From: Catenaria anguillulae PL171
Taxonomy: Eukaryota; Blastocladiomycota; Blastocladiomycetes; Blastocladiales; Catenariaceae
Direction: 5' to 3'
Assembly: GCA_002102555.1 (NCBI GenBank)
Contig: MCFL01000026.1
Coordinates: forward strand, 1-64,000
Length of the DNA: 64,000 nt
The position numbers were made by a program, and so were the translations under genes. Positions 49,460-59,650 of the stretch are shown here, in pieces. Each line of letters opens with the position of its first letter. Position 1 is the first letter of the stretch. Below the pieces are notes generated by a model, which was not told the DNA's origin, did not search any database, and saw only the letters and a program-made list of their open reading frames with translations.

Positions 49460-50180
49460 ACTGTCCGTAGGCTCTCGCTGATTATTGAAACTCTTTGCTC
49501 CCCAAGCTCCTCGCTGTTTGTAATGCTTCCACTCCTCCTTTTCAGGAAACCGATGATACTATATTCCTCGACATACCAACATTAGCCGTTGATTTGAGGG
49601 CGTGCATCTTTTCCAAGTCTGCTTCGTCCTCATGCACTTTCTTTCTCTCTCTCGTTGCTTTCCTTGTGTATCGTTCTTTCCTTTGATGTCCTCGTAATAC
49701 AACTTCCCTTTCATTTCACATGCTCGCCTGTCGCTCGGACATGTGAGGCGCACAATGCTTGTTGAATGAGGTTATGCCAGGCAGAGAGTCAGTTGTTGCC
49801 AGATCTTGGCGCAAAGACGACTGTGTATCTAGGAATCCCGCTTTTCGAATGTGGAATCCCGCGTTCATTTCATCAAATCCCGCGCCCACTCCACAATATC
49901 CGCTTTTGCCAGGAACCCCGGCCCGATGATATCCGCGGTGATCATACGCAATTCCACACTCATCCTGCGATATCCCGCCCTTCCTTTTGTGGATTTCCGC
50001 GTTCGTCGGGAGAGCTCCGGTCACAGGGCCGCCGATCCGTGAGTCGGATCGCTTCCGACTCATCACATCCCACACACTGACACAAATCATTATCATGTCA
50101 AATAGCACGTCATTTCGCCAGTCAATGTATCTTTAACACCATCGAAACCCCGTGCATTCTGTCCAACATCGTTCCGCTGC
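49460..50180. other. Intergenic region with repeated ATCCCGC-like motif
   Basis: About 720 bases. 49834-50000 holds about seven copies of AATCCCGC, ATATCCGC or ATATCCCGC about 20-40 bases apart. No gene recognised. Confidence 0.5.
49834..50000. repeat. Cluster of degenerate ATCCCGC motifs
   Basis: Copies near 49834, 49855, 49877, 49896, 49929, 49970 and 49992 (variants AATCCCGC, ATATCCGC, ATATCCCGCC, ATTTCCGC). Spacing is irregular (about 20-40 bases), so it is a motif cluster, not a strict tandem array. Confidence 0.5.
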
Positions 50181-50642
50181 CATGGTCCGTGGCGCCTTCT
50201 CTTACGACGATGAAGTCGACCTCACTTTGATCAAATTCCTCTCCTGCCTGACGGCAAACTCGTGACGGAGCCCAAGTCAGTCCGCATCGCCATCCCCGGT
50301 CGGCCGTCCATTCAAGTCGGATCCAGTGGCACAAGTTTGAGCAAGGGCAGCCGGGGTTGCGCTTTATGCTCACAAAACGCTGAAGGATTGGTGGAGGGGG
50401 TCCCGTATTGCCATCCTTTCAAAACCAAGTATACGAATGTCGCTGCAAGACGACGGCGCCGAAATGCACGAAGAGGTATCGGCTCGTCTTTTGCGAATTC
50501 GGTGCGCTTGCATCATTTGTGCCTCGAGCTAAGTCCCGAGGAGGTACTGACCGTCAAACTACTCAGATTACAAACTTTTCGAGAACGTGAACGAGGTCTG
50601 ATCGCTGACATGGTTTCCTCGCTTGCCCCGATGCGTCGATAA
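50181..50642 (+). pseudogene. Possible broken coding segment with Cys-rich motif
   Basis: Protein-like pieces in changing frames: MVRGAFSYDDEVDLTLIKF from ATG 50181, KSVRIAIPGRPSIQV, KTLKDWWRGSRIAIL and VYECRCKTTAPKCTKRYRLV. The last could be a small zinc-binding knuckle, as in transposase-associated fingers, but this is a guess. Stops separate the pieces, so it is either decayed, indel-rich, or spliced in a way I cannot see. Confidence 0.25.
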
Positions 50643-51489
50643 CTCACCCACATTGCCCCTGTTTGACTACGCGCACGCTGAATCCCGCCATGAACGACGA
50701 GAATGACGATGAGAATTTGGATCCGCGCCGCCGTCGCCGCAAGCGTACACAGGATTGGGGATTGTCGAACGAGGAAAAGGATCTCATTCGCCCACTCTAT
50801 GCTCGAGGTATGGCAGTCTCAATCAAATCAATCATCAGACAGTGCGATTATCTCAATTACCTCCTTGAATCGTTTAGGCAAAGGTGCTCAAACCCTCGTC
50901 CAGCAAATGCTCGCCCAGGGAATCATCACCTGGCAACATCCACTCTCCACCCGCGACTACCAAAACAAAATCACTCATTTCTTGCGTTCTTTGCGCATCG
51001 CCCGGCACCGCGACGACTTGCATGTTATCAACCAACTCATTGTTGACCACGCCTACACCCCTGACCTCGTCATCGAGGACGACAACCGCCCATTCCTCAT
51101 CCCAGTCAAAGAACGTGTTGGATCCGCGACATAGACCCTGCCCAAGGCATTTGTTGCTCTGGACTTGGATGACACCATTGTCCATGCAACGCAGAGGATG
51201 GACGTGTACGACAGGTTCAATGGCGAAAAAGTTCAGTTCACGACTGCCAGCTCTGGCAAGACAATCAATTTGCTCGTGCGCCCACACGCTCGCGACTTTC
51301 TCGGGCAAATTGCGGCCCTCTACAACGTAATCATCTTCACTGTGGGTGATGCAGAGTACGCCGCCAAGATCCAGGCGCACCTGGATCCCGCCGGCACGCT
51401 TTTCTCTGGTTGCCTTTCGCGCACCAACTGCACGTTGGTGGACAACGAACTTGGCAAAGACGCTAAGACGTTGTACACCAAGGACTTGC

Positions 51490-51506
51490 GCAAGGTTTCG
51501 GCGGAC
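51490..51506 (+). repeat. Target-site duplication, left copy
   Basis: GCAAGGTTTCGGCGGAC, 17 bp, identical to 51892-51908, immediately before the inserted fragment. It encodes RKVSAD of the phosphatase. Confidence 0.93.
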
Positions 51507-51891
51507 CATCGTCGAGGTGGATCTCAAGGTTGCTTTGGACGAGCTTCGCTTGTACGACAACTTTGAGGAACGCTTGGCGGCTGCGCGGGAGAAGAGTTGG
51601 GCCCATTATGCAAAGGAGCAGGGTTCCATCGCGTACCCCGACTCCTTCCTCAGCAAGTCGTAGTTGTTGTGTTTGTTGCGCCCCCCCCTCCCTCACTTTC
51701 CTTCCCCCCCTCCCTCAGGTCTTAAATGACCCCTACTGCCACTCGCCTGCCTTCTCTTGCTTGCCTGTGCCTCCTTTTTGGGTGCTTAAGACCCCATCCC
51801 AGTTGCTCTTGTTTCTTGACCTTGAGCTTTCCGTGTTGGATTCACGTCTTAATGCATGCAGTAGCAATTGGAAAAAAAAAAAAAAAAAAAA
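51507..51891 (+). mobile_element. 5'-truncated retroposed mRNA fragment with poly(A)20 tail
   Basis: The inserted segment begins inside a coding region (frame ending LYDNFEERLAAAREKSWAHY, then a short tail and TAG at 51661-51663), continues through a pyrimidine-rich 3' UTR with two C runs, and ends in 20 A (51872-51891). It is bordered by perfect 17-bp direct repeats. This is the classic product of LINE-type reverse transcription: 3' mRNA end, 5' truncation, same orientation as the host gene. The source gene is not in the window and was not recognised. Confidence 0.9.
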
Positions 51892-51908
51892 GCAAGGTTT
51901 CGGCGGAC
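51892..51908 (+). repeat. Target-site duplication, right copy
   Basis: Same 17 bp as 51490-51506, directly after the poly(A) tract. The phosphatase frame continues from here with VCRVLLVDN. Confidence 0.93.
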
Positions 51909-52094
51909 GTTTGCCGCGTCCTGCTCGTCGACAACACCAAGGACTGCTTCGTCCACCAGCCGCTCAACGGCATCCTTGTCAAGACTTGGTTAAAAAACCA
52001 AGCGGATCGCGAGCTTTTGCGCCTGGCGTCGTTCCTCGAAGAGCATGCCGGAGTGGAAGACATGAGGTTGTTGCCGGAAATGTGGGTCGTGTGA

Positions 52095-53572
52095 ATGTAT
52101 TGTTGGGAATGTCAAAGTAAATGGGAATGGCTTCACAATTGTCTCACCCACGTGGATTCCAATAATCAGCCGGCCAACTTCGGTGTAATGTGTCACGCGA
52201 ACAAAATCCGCGATGGAGACTACGGGCAGCTGTCGAAGAAACAAAACATTTGCGGAATTGAGTGAGGTTGTGTTGGGAGCAAGTGCATCAAGCTCAAGCG
52301 GGATGCGGGGTCAGGCAAAGGCTGAGACCCGGCGAGTCCGAACCGCCAGCGGTGGATGAATCTGGCTCCAGTGCAAATCGTTAGGCGGATTAAGAGACAC
52401 TGAAAACGGCCAGCGTGGCGATGTTAGTATGAGATGGAAAGTGTACTTTGGTTTGTTCGTCACTCGTCAACATCATGGCAACATACATACATGGGTGAGA
52501 CTCGCGCAAGACACACAGGCGCTCTCGTGTAGTGAGTATGTATACTGCGGCCGCCATTTGACCGATGGAATCGCAAGCGCTTGGCAGGCGGCAGTCGCTT
52601 CTCGCCCTGCTCATCAGAACGTCATCCGTTGTGCGATGTGGTCTCTGTGGCGATCAGCAACGAATCTTCGACCCGCACTCGGCTGTCAACATGAATTGCA
52701 CCATTGACCGCAAGGTCCCACGGAAGAAATCCCCTGCGTAGTCTGTGGCATCGCTACGTCACCTAAGCACAACATTGTGATCGACGGGACTGGAACGTGC
52801 GCACTGGGCGATGGAACTCGGCGAATGGACATGCGTCTTGTGCATTATGGGGCAATTCTCATCGTTTCATGATGTGATAATTGTGCTCTGCATAGCGCGT
52901 ATGTGGACGTGGCAAGGGAGCGAAACATCTTGCATGTTGGCCGCTCAAGGATGTCTGTCGCCCAAGCAGTGTCTTATGAGTACAATTCCCACGCCTCGCC
53001 TGCCCAATGAGCCCAAGAGCCCAACGAGCCCAACGAGCCCAAAGAGCTTGTGCACGATCGCGAGTGAATGACACCACCATCGCCCACGACCTGGTGTAAA
53101 GGGGTGTGTCGACCGAGGAAGAAGGCAAGGGCAGAGCGGCAGCGAGAGGCACGTGGGGGTGGGAACGGGTCGATTTGCGCGGGCAGTGTGGTATGTTCTG
53201 ATCCAAAGCCAATCGTCAACGACTGAACCAACCGAGAGACTCAACAATGCTAGACTGAAGAGCAGTTCAAGGTGGAAGGGGATTGAGCCCTATTCGACAG
53301 TCGATGGCAGGAGGGAGGATTGTCGGGAACGAACACAACAAACGGAAAACTGCCGGTAGGAAACCAAGATTACAAAAAGGAAAAACGAGACACGAGACGG
53401 GCCGAGGGAAGCGAGGTGTGATCCGGAATCCAGCGTGTGTGGAAACGCGGCTGGGCTGATGGGTCCACACACCGGCACCCCACTACACCGGCACACCCAC
53501 AATTCGTCGCTAACGAACCAAAGAAATCGATTCAATAGATTTCAAAACACGAATCAACACAAGCGTAATTCA
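52095..53572. other. Intergenic region, 1.5 kb
   Basis: No recognised gene. A short repeat of AGCCCAACG/AGCCCAAAG lies at about 53009-53047. Confidence 0.45.
53009..53047. repeat. Short 9-bp tandem repeat
   Basis: About four to five copies of GAGCCCAAC with small changes. Confidence 0.7.
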
Positions 53573-54022
53573 ATGACGTCCACATTGTCGTCGCCTCCAA
53601 TTCTGTTCTCGATGGAGACAGCACCTGCTGACACAACTTCACTAAAATCACCTCCCACTGCCGCTCACTTCAAGCCCATCCAAATGGACCGCCTCCCCGT
53701 GCCCATGCCAACGTTGTCAACCGAGGCGCACACTGTCAAAGACGCTGTGGATACCCTGCAGGCGTTGATCCAACGGCAGCCCGAAAACTTGCGTGCCGCG
53801 CATTCCATGGCGGCCACTTGCAAAGCCGTCATGACGAGCGATTTGCGCACTGGGCTCCTGAGTGACGGCGACGTCCGCGCCATGGCACGCTTCGCCCTCA
53901 CCGACGGGGCTGGGAGCAAGGTCGATGCGGCCAATGATCCGGTGGCGACGTGCGATTTTGTCATCAACACCACCACCTCGAGACGGCGCAAGTGCCCATC
54001 TTGGGATTGTCGCTGGCCGTGA
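53573..54022 (+). CDS. Unknown protein, 5' part clear (frame break near 53968)
   Basis: From ATG 53573 the frame reads 149 codons: Ser/Pro/Thr-rich at first, then helical (VKDAVDTLQALIQRQPENLR, VRAMARFALTDGAGSKVDAA). After VATCDFVIN the sensible continuation HHHLETAQVPILGLSLAVTG, EDPSALSVNKL lies in another frame, one base shifted, so the true gene probably extends past 54060. Downstream pieces (such as FNAVSRAVIATSNSFKHHIY to about 54600) may be further exons. No family recognised. Confidence 0.45.
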   Translation: MTSTLSSPPILFSMETAPADTTSLKSPPTAAHFKPIQMDRLPVPMPTLSTEAHTVKDAVDTLQALIQRQPENLRAAHSMAATCKAVMTSDLRTGLLSDGDVRAMARFALTDGAGSKVDAANDPVATCDFVINTTTSRRRKCPSWDCRWP

Positions 54023-56147
54023 CGGGAGTCGAAGACCCAAGCGCCTTATCGGTCAACAAGCTTGCCCGCATTACCCTTTCATACCCTCTTTATCGTTTTG
54101 TGGTTTTTTTTGAGAACCACTTCCTCGTCCTTGGTCGCAGCCCACTCTGACGATGTTGATGAGTCAGTACGCACGCTCACACACTGTGACTGTCTATATT
54201 GCACCAGACATCAGTGCCGGCTCGACTCATTGCTCCACACTTTACCGAAGCACCTCGCCACCGTAGCAAGCTTCACGTCATTGATCATGTTTCGAGTGGC
54301 CGCCAGCGTGTGCCTGGCTCCTTGAACAAGGAGAACAAGCGTTTCTGTCGAGCTGCCCCCTCCCCCCCCCCAACCCAACCCAAACCACGTCTCGAACTCT
54401 CCATTTGGACTGTTGCCGACCTGCGGCATCTGCTTTTGCCGTGCGATATCGGGTGGCAGCAACGCCAAGGACATGCTGGATCGCGTGTGCCAGGGGGGTT
54501 CAATGCTGTTTCTCGCGCCGTCATAGCCACTAGTAACTCGTTCAAGCACCACATTTACCACAAGCTTTTGATTGAGGATCTTTTCCGGTGGGACACTTTG
54601 GAGTGCCGGCCACGGTCCACGGTGGTAACGGGTCCCTGCAAAGCGCCGACGATTAAGCGGTCAGCGTCGCGAAAGATGTGCACAAGTATTGCGGACGAGG
54701 ACGAGGACGAATGCTTGTCGCATTGAGGCACATATATTTTTGTCACGGGAAACGCTCAACCTGTCGTCTTTGAGATGGATGGCGCAACGCTCTGGTGGCC
54801 GTTGCTGGCGCCTGCAACAGACCTCGGCCCTCTATCCCAGGAAGTCTTTTGTTTATTGCGTCAAATACATCCTTGTTCCTAGGTCTTCGCATCACATCCT
54901 CTGCAACAAAGCCCGAGCTGCCATACTCGGTTGACATTTTACCTTGCTTGGTCACGAATCAAACTCGCTCTGCAACACGAATCATCCAAACGGCCTTCCT
55001 CTCTTTTGCCCAGGATTGAGGCGATCTGGCCTGCAGCGGTTGTCCCCTCAATCATGCAACCCATACATTTTGATTCAATTTCGGCTTGCCGGCAGAGTCT
55101 CGCCGGCACAGTCACCTGATCGGTTTACTTGTTCTTGTGTTCTGCATGATCTTGCTTGATGCAACGGCCCCACCGCCAGATTGCAGCCACCCTTGGCCCC
55201 AATGGCGACCGTTGTAGCCTTGGCTCGAGGGCAGCCGTCGACACTGGCCGAAAATGCTGCCTCAAGTTGTGACATTCGACACCCTGTTCAAGGGGAACAG
55301 CTCCTGAACGTATTCCCACAAATTGAACCATCGCCCATAGAGCTTAGGCGCCTTCTCGCAATCGAATCCGCCACCGTTGGGTCCTCCATACATCGCGCAT
55401 CAGTCACTTGATCCGACCGCCTGTGCCTCGAGTCTTTAAGGCGACCAAGGACCTTTCCGCCGTCCAATGTCACTGCGATGTGGCGGCGCACAACGTTGTA
55501 ATCCATGCTCCATCGTGTCCGCGACCTCGACTTGATTTTGTTGGCACCAGCATCGCCGACGGTTTCTGCTCCTCTCAATCTCGCTTCCACTTTACACCCA
55601 AACAAACCTGCTTCTGGTTGATCCTTCGTACGTTTGCTCGGAGTTCCCGCAAGAGCTCGTCATCATAAATCTTTCGGCCAATGAGCAACGACTGGTCCGG
55701 CCGCCATCTCGGATATCGAAGTGTTGGATATCACTGCCGATGGCGTTGTCTAATCTACTGGTCTACGCCGCAAGCGTGAGTCTACCTGTCACGGACTGAA
55801 TACGTCAAAGGTAGAGTTGTTGCACGTACCTGCAATTACAGGTCGACTCTGTGCGTTAACTCGACATATAGGATGTTGGAGATTTGAATCGGTTTGGGAC
55901 TGGATGGGCGATGCGATGGAATCTCGCGAATTATCTGACTGCTTGTATATGCTCTGTCCACTTTTTGTGCGAACATCTCGCGCCTGACCCCCGTCCAGCG
56001 TCCGCCATTTCACATCTCAAACTCAATCAAAACAGAATCGCTGGCAACCTGTGAAATGACAAAAAAACATCACTACACAACATTGTCATCCTCCCCACCG
56101 CCACGCCGACTCAGACACGCAAAACGTCCGCCTCGCCAACTGCGTCG
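54023..56147. other. Region of uncertain content, 2.1 kb
   Basis: Contains protein-like pieces without a consistent gene model: 54199-54726 (plus), a 69-codon frame from ATG 55202 (MATVVALARGQPSTLAENAA) and CSEFPQELVIINLSANEQRL near 55640. They may be 3' exons of the 53573 gene or a decayed gene. 54357-54380 has a C-rich tract. Confidence 0.3.
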
Positions 56148-57539
56148 TTATGCCTGCTTCTCGGTCGGGACCCAAAAGCACAACTGCTTGCCCGACACGG
56201 ACGCAAACATATCGAGCGCATGATTGAATGCGACCCGCTGCATAGGCGCATTCCCAAAGTAATCCATCTGACACACGGCCCGCGTTTCCCTGTTGCGCAA
56301 CTCTGGCGGCCGCTGCATGAGTGCCATCTGATCCACGGTCCCGTCATTGCCGCGCGGATCCGGCAGCGGGTACGAGTACACGCCAAGGTTTCCGCCCTCT
56401 TCTGCATTGGCCACCACAATGTGCTTTGAGTCGGGCGCAAAGTCGGCCTCGGAGCTTGAAAAGGGAGGCGCCGCAGGAGACGGCGCGGTTGGCGATCCGA
56501 TTCTCGCTAACGATTTGCAGTCAAAGGCGTCAACGACATAGTGCACATTGTGGGCAGTCGTGAGCAAGCATGTGGAGCCGTCGGGCGAGAAACGGATTTG
56601 CGTGATGGGCGGGACCGTTGGGTACGGTGCGCCGAGACTGCCTGCCGCCGCATAGTTGAAGGTTGGGTCGTAGATGGGCTGCGTCTCAAATGGGCCATGA
56701 TCAAAATTCCGCGAATCAAACAGGTGAATGAGTGGGAGGGATGTTGGTCCTGGCTGCTTGTCCTGCGAAACCACCGCAATCACTCTGCCCGTTGGATCCA
56801 CGCTCGCGACGCCGCGTTTGCCAGGCACCATGTTGATGATGCCCTGGCAATTGTCGCTCCGTACGTCCCACACGCGCACCGTCTCGTCCAAGCTCGCAGT
56901 CACAAACGCATCGACCACGGGACTCACCTCGAGTGACGTGACGAGGCCCGAATGTCCCCGGAAGTATCGCAAAAACTCATTCTTTTTTGTGTCGACCAGT
57001 CGCACAATATCCTTGCCATCGGGCTTGGTGGACGAAAACAGCACATGATTCGAGTTCTTGTGCACAAACCTCGCCAAGTGACACCCGTACTTTTTGCTTG
57101 GACATGGTTTTGCGACAGCGGCCGTGCTGCAATTGATCACATACAACGTGTCTGTGTCGAGGCCCGTGGCGGCAAGCAGCTGGCCAGAGTCGTCAAATGC
57201 TAGCGACGTCATGTGCGAGGGTAACTCGTTAAACAGGCGCACGGGCTGGTACGATTCAAAGTGATCGGGCGTGTACGAGGGGAGGTCCGGGATGGTCACG
57301 TTCGGGATCGGGTCGCGCGACCAGTCGCCCGGGTTGCCCGCGGCGCCGCCAGAGTGCATTTGCATTTGAGGAGCGAGGCCCGCCGTGGATGGCGTCAGGT
57401 GGGAGTCCCAGCCGCCGCCGCCGCCGCCGCCGCCAGTGTAATGATCATGGGCCGGCGGGACGCCGCTGAGGCCTTGGTGGCCGGAGTGTTGGTTGTAGGC
57501 GCTGTATGGGTTGTGCATTGAGTAGCTTGATGGATCCAT
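56148..57539 (-). CDS. SWD2: WD-repeat protein, WDR82/Swd2 type
   Basis: 463 residues, intronless, ATG at 57539. The N-terminal 100 residues are low complexity (Tyr/Ser/His-rich, with a Gly8 run). The WD part matches WDR82/Swd2: YGCHLARFVHKNSNHVLFSS, VDTKKNEFLRYFRGHSGLVT, SLEVSPVVDAFVTASLDETV, RVWDVRSDNCQGIIN and KRGVASVDPTGRVIAVVS. Swd2 is a subunit of the Set1/COMPASS H3K4 methyltransferase and of the cleavage and polyadenylation factor. The N-terminal extension and the insertions near PTAPSPAAPPFSSS make it longer than the usual 310-330 residues. No frame breaks. Confidence 0.88.
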   Translation of the reverse strand: MDPSSYSMHNPYSAYNQHSGHQGLSGVPPAHDHYTGGGGGGGGWDSHLTPSTAGLAPQMQMHSGGAAGNPGDWSRDPIPNVTIPDLPSYTPDHFESYQPVRLFNELPSHMTSLAFDDSGQLLAATGLDTDTLYVINCSTAAVAKPCPSKKYGCHLARFVHKNSNHVLFSSTKPDGKDIVRLVDTKKNEFLRYFRGHSGLVTSLEVSPVVDAFVTASLDETVRVWDVRSDNCQGIINMVPGKRGVASVDPTGRVIAVVSQDKQPGPTSLPLIHLFDSRNFDHGPFETQPIYDPTFNYAAAGSLGAPYPTVPPITQIRFSPDGSTCLLTTAHNVHYVVDAFDCKSLARIGSPTAPSPAAPPFSSSEADFAPDSKHIVVANAEEGGNLGVYSYPLPDPRGNDGTVDQMALMQRPPELRNRETRAVCQMDYFGNAPMQRVAFNHALDMFASVSGKQLCFWVPTEKQA

Positions 57540-57940
57540 TGCTTGGTGTAGGTGTCCTGTATATGGCTTAGTATTGCAGTTTTGTTTTTCTTGATGCCAT
57601 TTCGAATTCGGACCAAAAATGGCGCATGAATCGCCAACTTGACACTGCGACAGCAAGGACAGCAAGGTATCGCAGTCGTTGCTTGCTGGTGCCGGAGCTG
57701 TATGTATACAACAGATATTTTATAATCCACGGACAGTACTCACCAAGGCGGTGGAGTAGAAACATAGATTGCGCAGATACTTGGGGGTGAGGTGTATGTA
57801 TGAATCAAGAGCCAGAAGATGAACTATGTACTCCAACCAATGTATACGACAACTCGGCACACCACGAGTCCATGATGAAAGAAACAGAAAAAGCAGGCCG
57901 CCAATCACACGGCCACCCACCACCTTCAACGTGACTGACC
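57540..57940. other. Intergenic region
   Basis: About 400 bases between two minus-strand genes, carrying the Swd2 promoter and a possible 5' leader. Nothing else recognised. Confidence 0.45.
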
Positions 57941-59290
57941 TTACTCCTGCTTGTATCCCTTTGTCGAGTACTGCTGGGGGTACATGGCCATCAACTCCCT
58001 CAACTCCCTCTCCTGCTCCTTCAACTTTGGCGTCGGCACGTCGTACACGTCGGTAAACAGTTCGCTGACAGCGGGCTTGTCGACCTTCTCTCCCTTTGCA
58101 AACGCCTCGAGCACCTTCTTGCGAATGTCCTTCTTGAATGTATCCTCCTTTGCCTGATCCCACCACCCTTGCGCCTCCATGTACTTGCGGAACCGGACCA
58201 CGGGATTGTCACGCATCTTCCAGTCCTCGACCTCGCGCTTACTGCGATACGCCGACGAGTCGTCCGACGTGGAATGATGGCCCACGCGATACGTCATGGC
58301 CTCAATCAGCACGGGCTTGTTGTTTGCCAATGCATACTCGCGCGCCGCGCGCGTGGCATTGTACACGGCAAACACATCGTTGCCGTCCACACGCAGTGTG
58401 GCAATGCCATACCCAACGCCACGAGCCGCGATTCCGTCGCCTGCATACTGGTCAGTGACGGGCGTGGAAATGGCAAACCCGTTGTTGCGGCAAAAGAAGA
58501 TGACGGGCGATTTGGTCGTGGACGCCATGTTGAGCGCCGCGTGGAAATCGCCTTCACTTGCGGCACCCTCACCGAAATACGTGATGGCCACATTGGGCTT
58601 GCGTGCACGCTTGAAGGCATAGGCAACGCCTACGGCTTGCGGAATTTGCGTGCCGAGTGGCGACGAGATGGTCTGAAAGGCGTGCTTGTTGGACCCATAA
58701 TGCACGGGCATTTGCCTGCCCTTGCCGTAATCCAGCGCGTTCGAGTAACACTGGTTCATAAACTCGTCGAGCGTGAATCCGCGGTACAGCAGCACGCCCG
58801 CTTCGCGGTACTGGCCCAGGACCATGTCTTCGGGGTGCAAGGCCGCTGCAGATCCCATGTGCGTGGCCTCCTCGCCATAGTTGGTCATGTAGAAGGAAAT
58901 GCGGCCTTGGCGTTGCGCTTCGTACATGATCAAGTCCATGGTGTTGAGCGTCACCATGTCCTTGTACACCTTGGTGGCCCATTCGGCGCTCACGTGCGGG
59001 TCTTGCGAGGCGTCCACCACGCGGCCGTCCTTGTCGAGGACTCGGTACGTGGGCAGGACGCCGTCTTGGTGGATAAACGACAGCCCGTGGGTATACTTTG
59101 AGTTGAGGGCGCCGGGGAACCGTGGGCCATCGTCGGTGGCGTCGGCGGCGGGGGCAGCAGCCGTGGTGGACGCCGTGGCCAGGCGTCGGCCCGCGAGGGT
59201 GGTGGCGGCAAGGGGGCGAGCACGCAGGAGCAGCGTCGTGGTGGGACGGGCGGCAGATGCGAGGCGAGACAGCAAGTGTGGGCGGTTCAT
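57941..59290 (-). CDS. BCKDHA: Branched-chain 2-oxoacid dehydrogenase E1 alpha subunit, mitochondrial
   Basis: Thiamine-dependent decarboxylase of the complex that degrades the 2-oxoacids of Val, Leu and Ile. 449 residues, intronless. Presequence MNRPHLLSRLASAARPTTTL, Arg-rich. Signatures: IMYEAQRQGRISFYMTNYGE, HPEDMVLGQYREAGVLLYRG, MPVHYGS, and the ThDP motif FGEGAASEGDFHAALNMAST with NNGFAISTP. RVGHHSTSDDSSAYRSKREV is the phosphorylation loop that in animals carries the regulatory Ser. These distinguish it from pyruvate dehydrogenase E1 alpha. Divergent from the pantothenate synthetase gene, 360 bp apart. No frame breaks. Confidence 0.93.
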   Translation of the reverse strand: MNRPHLLSRLASAARPTTTLLLRARPLAATTLAGRRLATASTTAAAPAADATDDGPRFPGALNSKYTHGLSFIHQDGVLPTYRVLDKDGRVVDASQDPHVSAEWATKVYKDMVTLNTMDLIMYEAQRQGRISFYMTNYGEEATHMGSAAALHPEDMVLGQYREAGVLLYRGFTLDEFMNQCYSNALDYGKGRQMPVHYGSNKHAFQTISSPLGTQIPQAVGVAYAFKRARKPNVAITYFGEGAASEGDFHAALNMASTTKSPVIFFCRNNGFAISTPVTDQYAGDGIAARGVGYGIATLRVDGNDVFAVYNATRAAREYALANNKPVLIEAMTYRVGHHSTSDDSSAYRSKREVEDWKMRDNPVVRFRKYMEAQGWWDQAKEDTFKKDIRKKVLEAFAKGEKVDKPAVSELFTDVYDVPTPKLKEQERELRELMAMYPQQYSTKGYKQE

Positions 59291-59650
59291 GGTTGCGTGC
59301 GTTGCGGTTGCGTGGTCGTGAGCAAAGGGAGGAAAGAAGAGAAAAGAGAGAAAAGGCAGTCAAGGCGAAGGTGAGATACATGCGAGATGAGACTACCAAC
59401 AGTCCGTGTCCGACCCGATTGCCCCAACAGCCGGCGATTGGCGGTTGGCGCGCCGTCAATTTTTCCGATGATCACTGGACGTGTCACGCCACCTGCTGCT
59501 CGGGGAGTGCGCCACTCTGGGCAGAAAACAGGCCGCCGATCCGACGCGTGTGTGTTGATAGGTCATCAGAATGTCCGCACGCGGCACACACATGTCCGTT
59601 TTGGCTCTCTCTTCCATGGTACATATGTAAGAAATACATTGATGGATGGA
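59291..59650. promoter_or_regulatory. Shared upstream region of BCKDHA and pantothenate synthetase
   Basis: 360 bases between two divergent starts, without a gene of its own. The purine-rich GAGAAAAGAGAGAAAAGG-type stretch near 59338 lies at the expected leader of the BCKDHA mRNA. Shared control is inference. Confidence 0.4.

Larger units (their letters stand above)
50690..52094 (+). pseudogene. FCP1/SCP-like phosphatase gene interrupted by a retroposed insertion
   Basis: HAD-type phosphatase of the FCP1 homology group, which act on RNA polymerase II CTD and other phospho-Ser targets. Exon 1 is 50690-50807, exon 2 from 50878. N-terminal residues are basic (DPRRRRRKR), then AQTLVQQMLAQGIITWQHPL and a helical linker. 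The catalytic motif is VALDLDDTIVHA (DxDxT), followed by LLVRPHARDFL and IIFTVGDAEYAAKI; motif with the late Asp pair lies in CRVLLVDNTKDCF. That last part (51909-52094) is separated by a 402-base interruption (51507-51908), and the frame resumes exactly after it. A TAG at 51132-51134 also falls in frame, possibly inside an 18-base GT-AG gap (51117-51134). As it stands the allele should give a truncated protein lacking the last catalytic motif. Confidence 0.75.
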
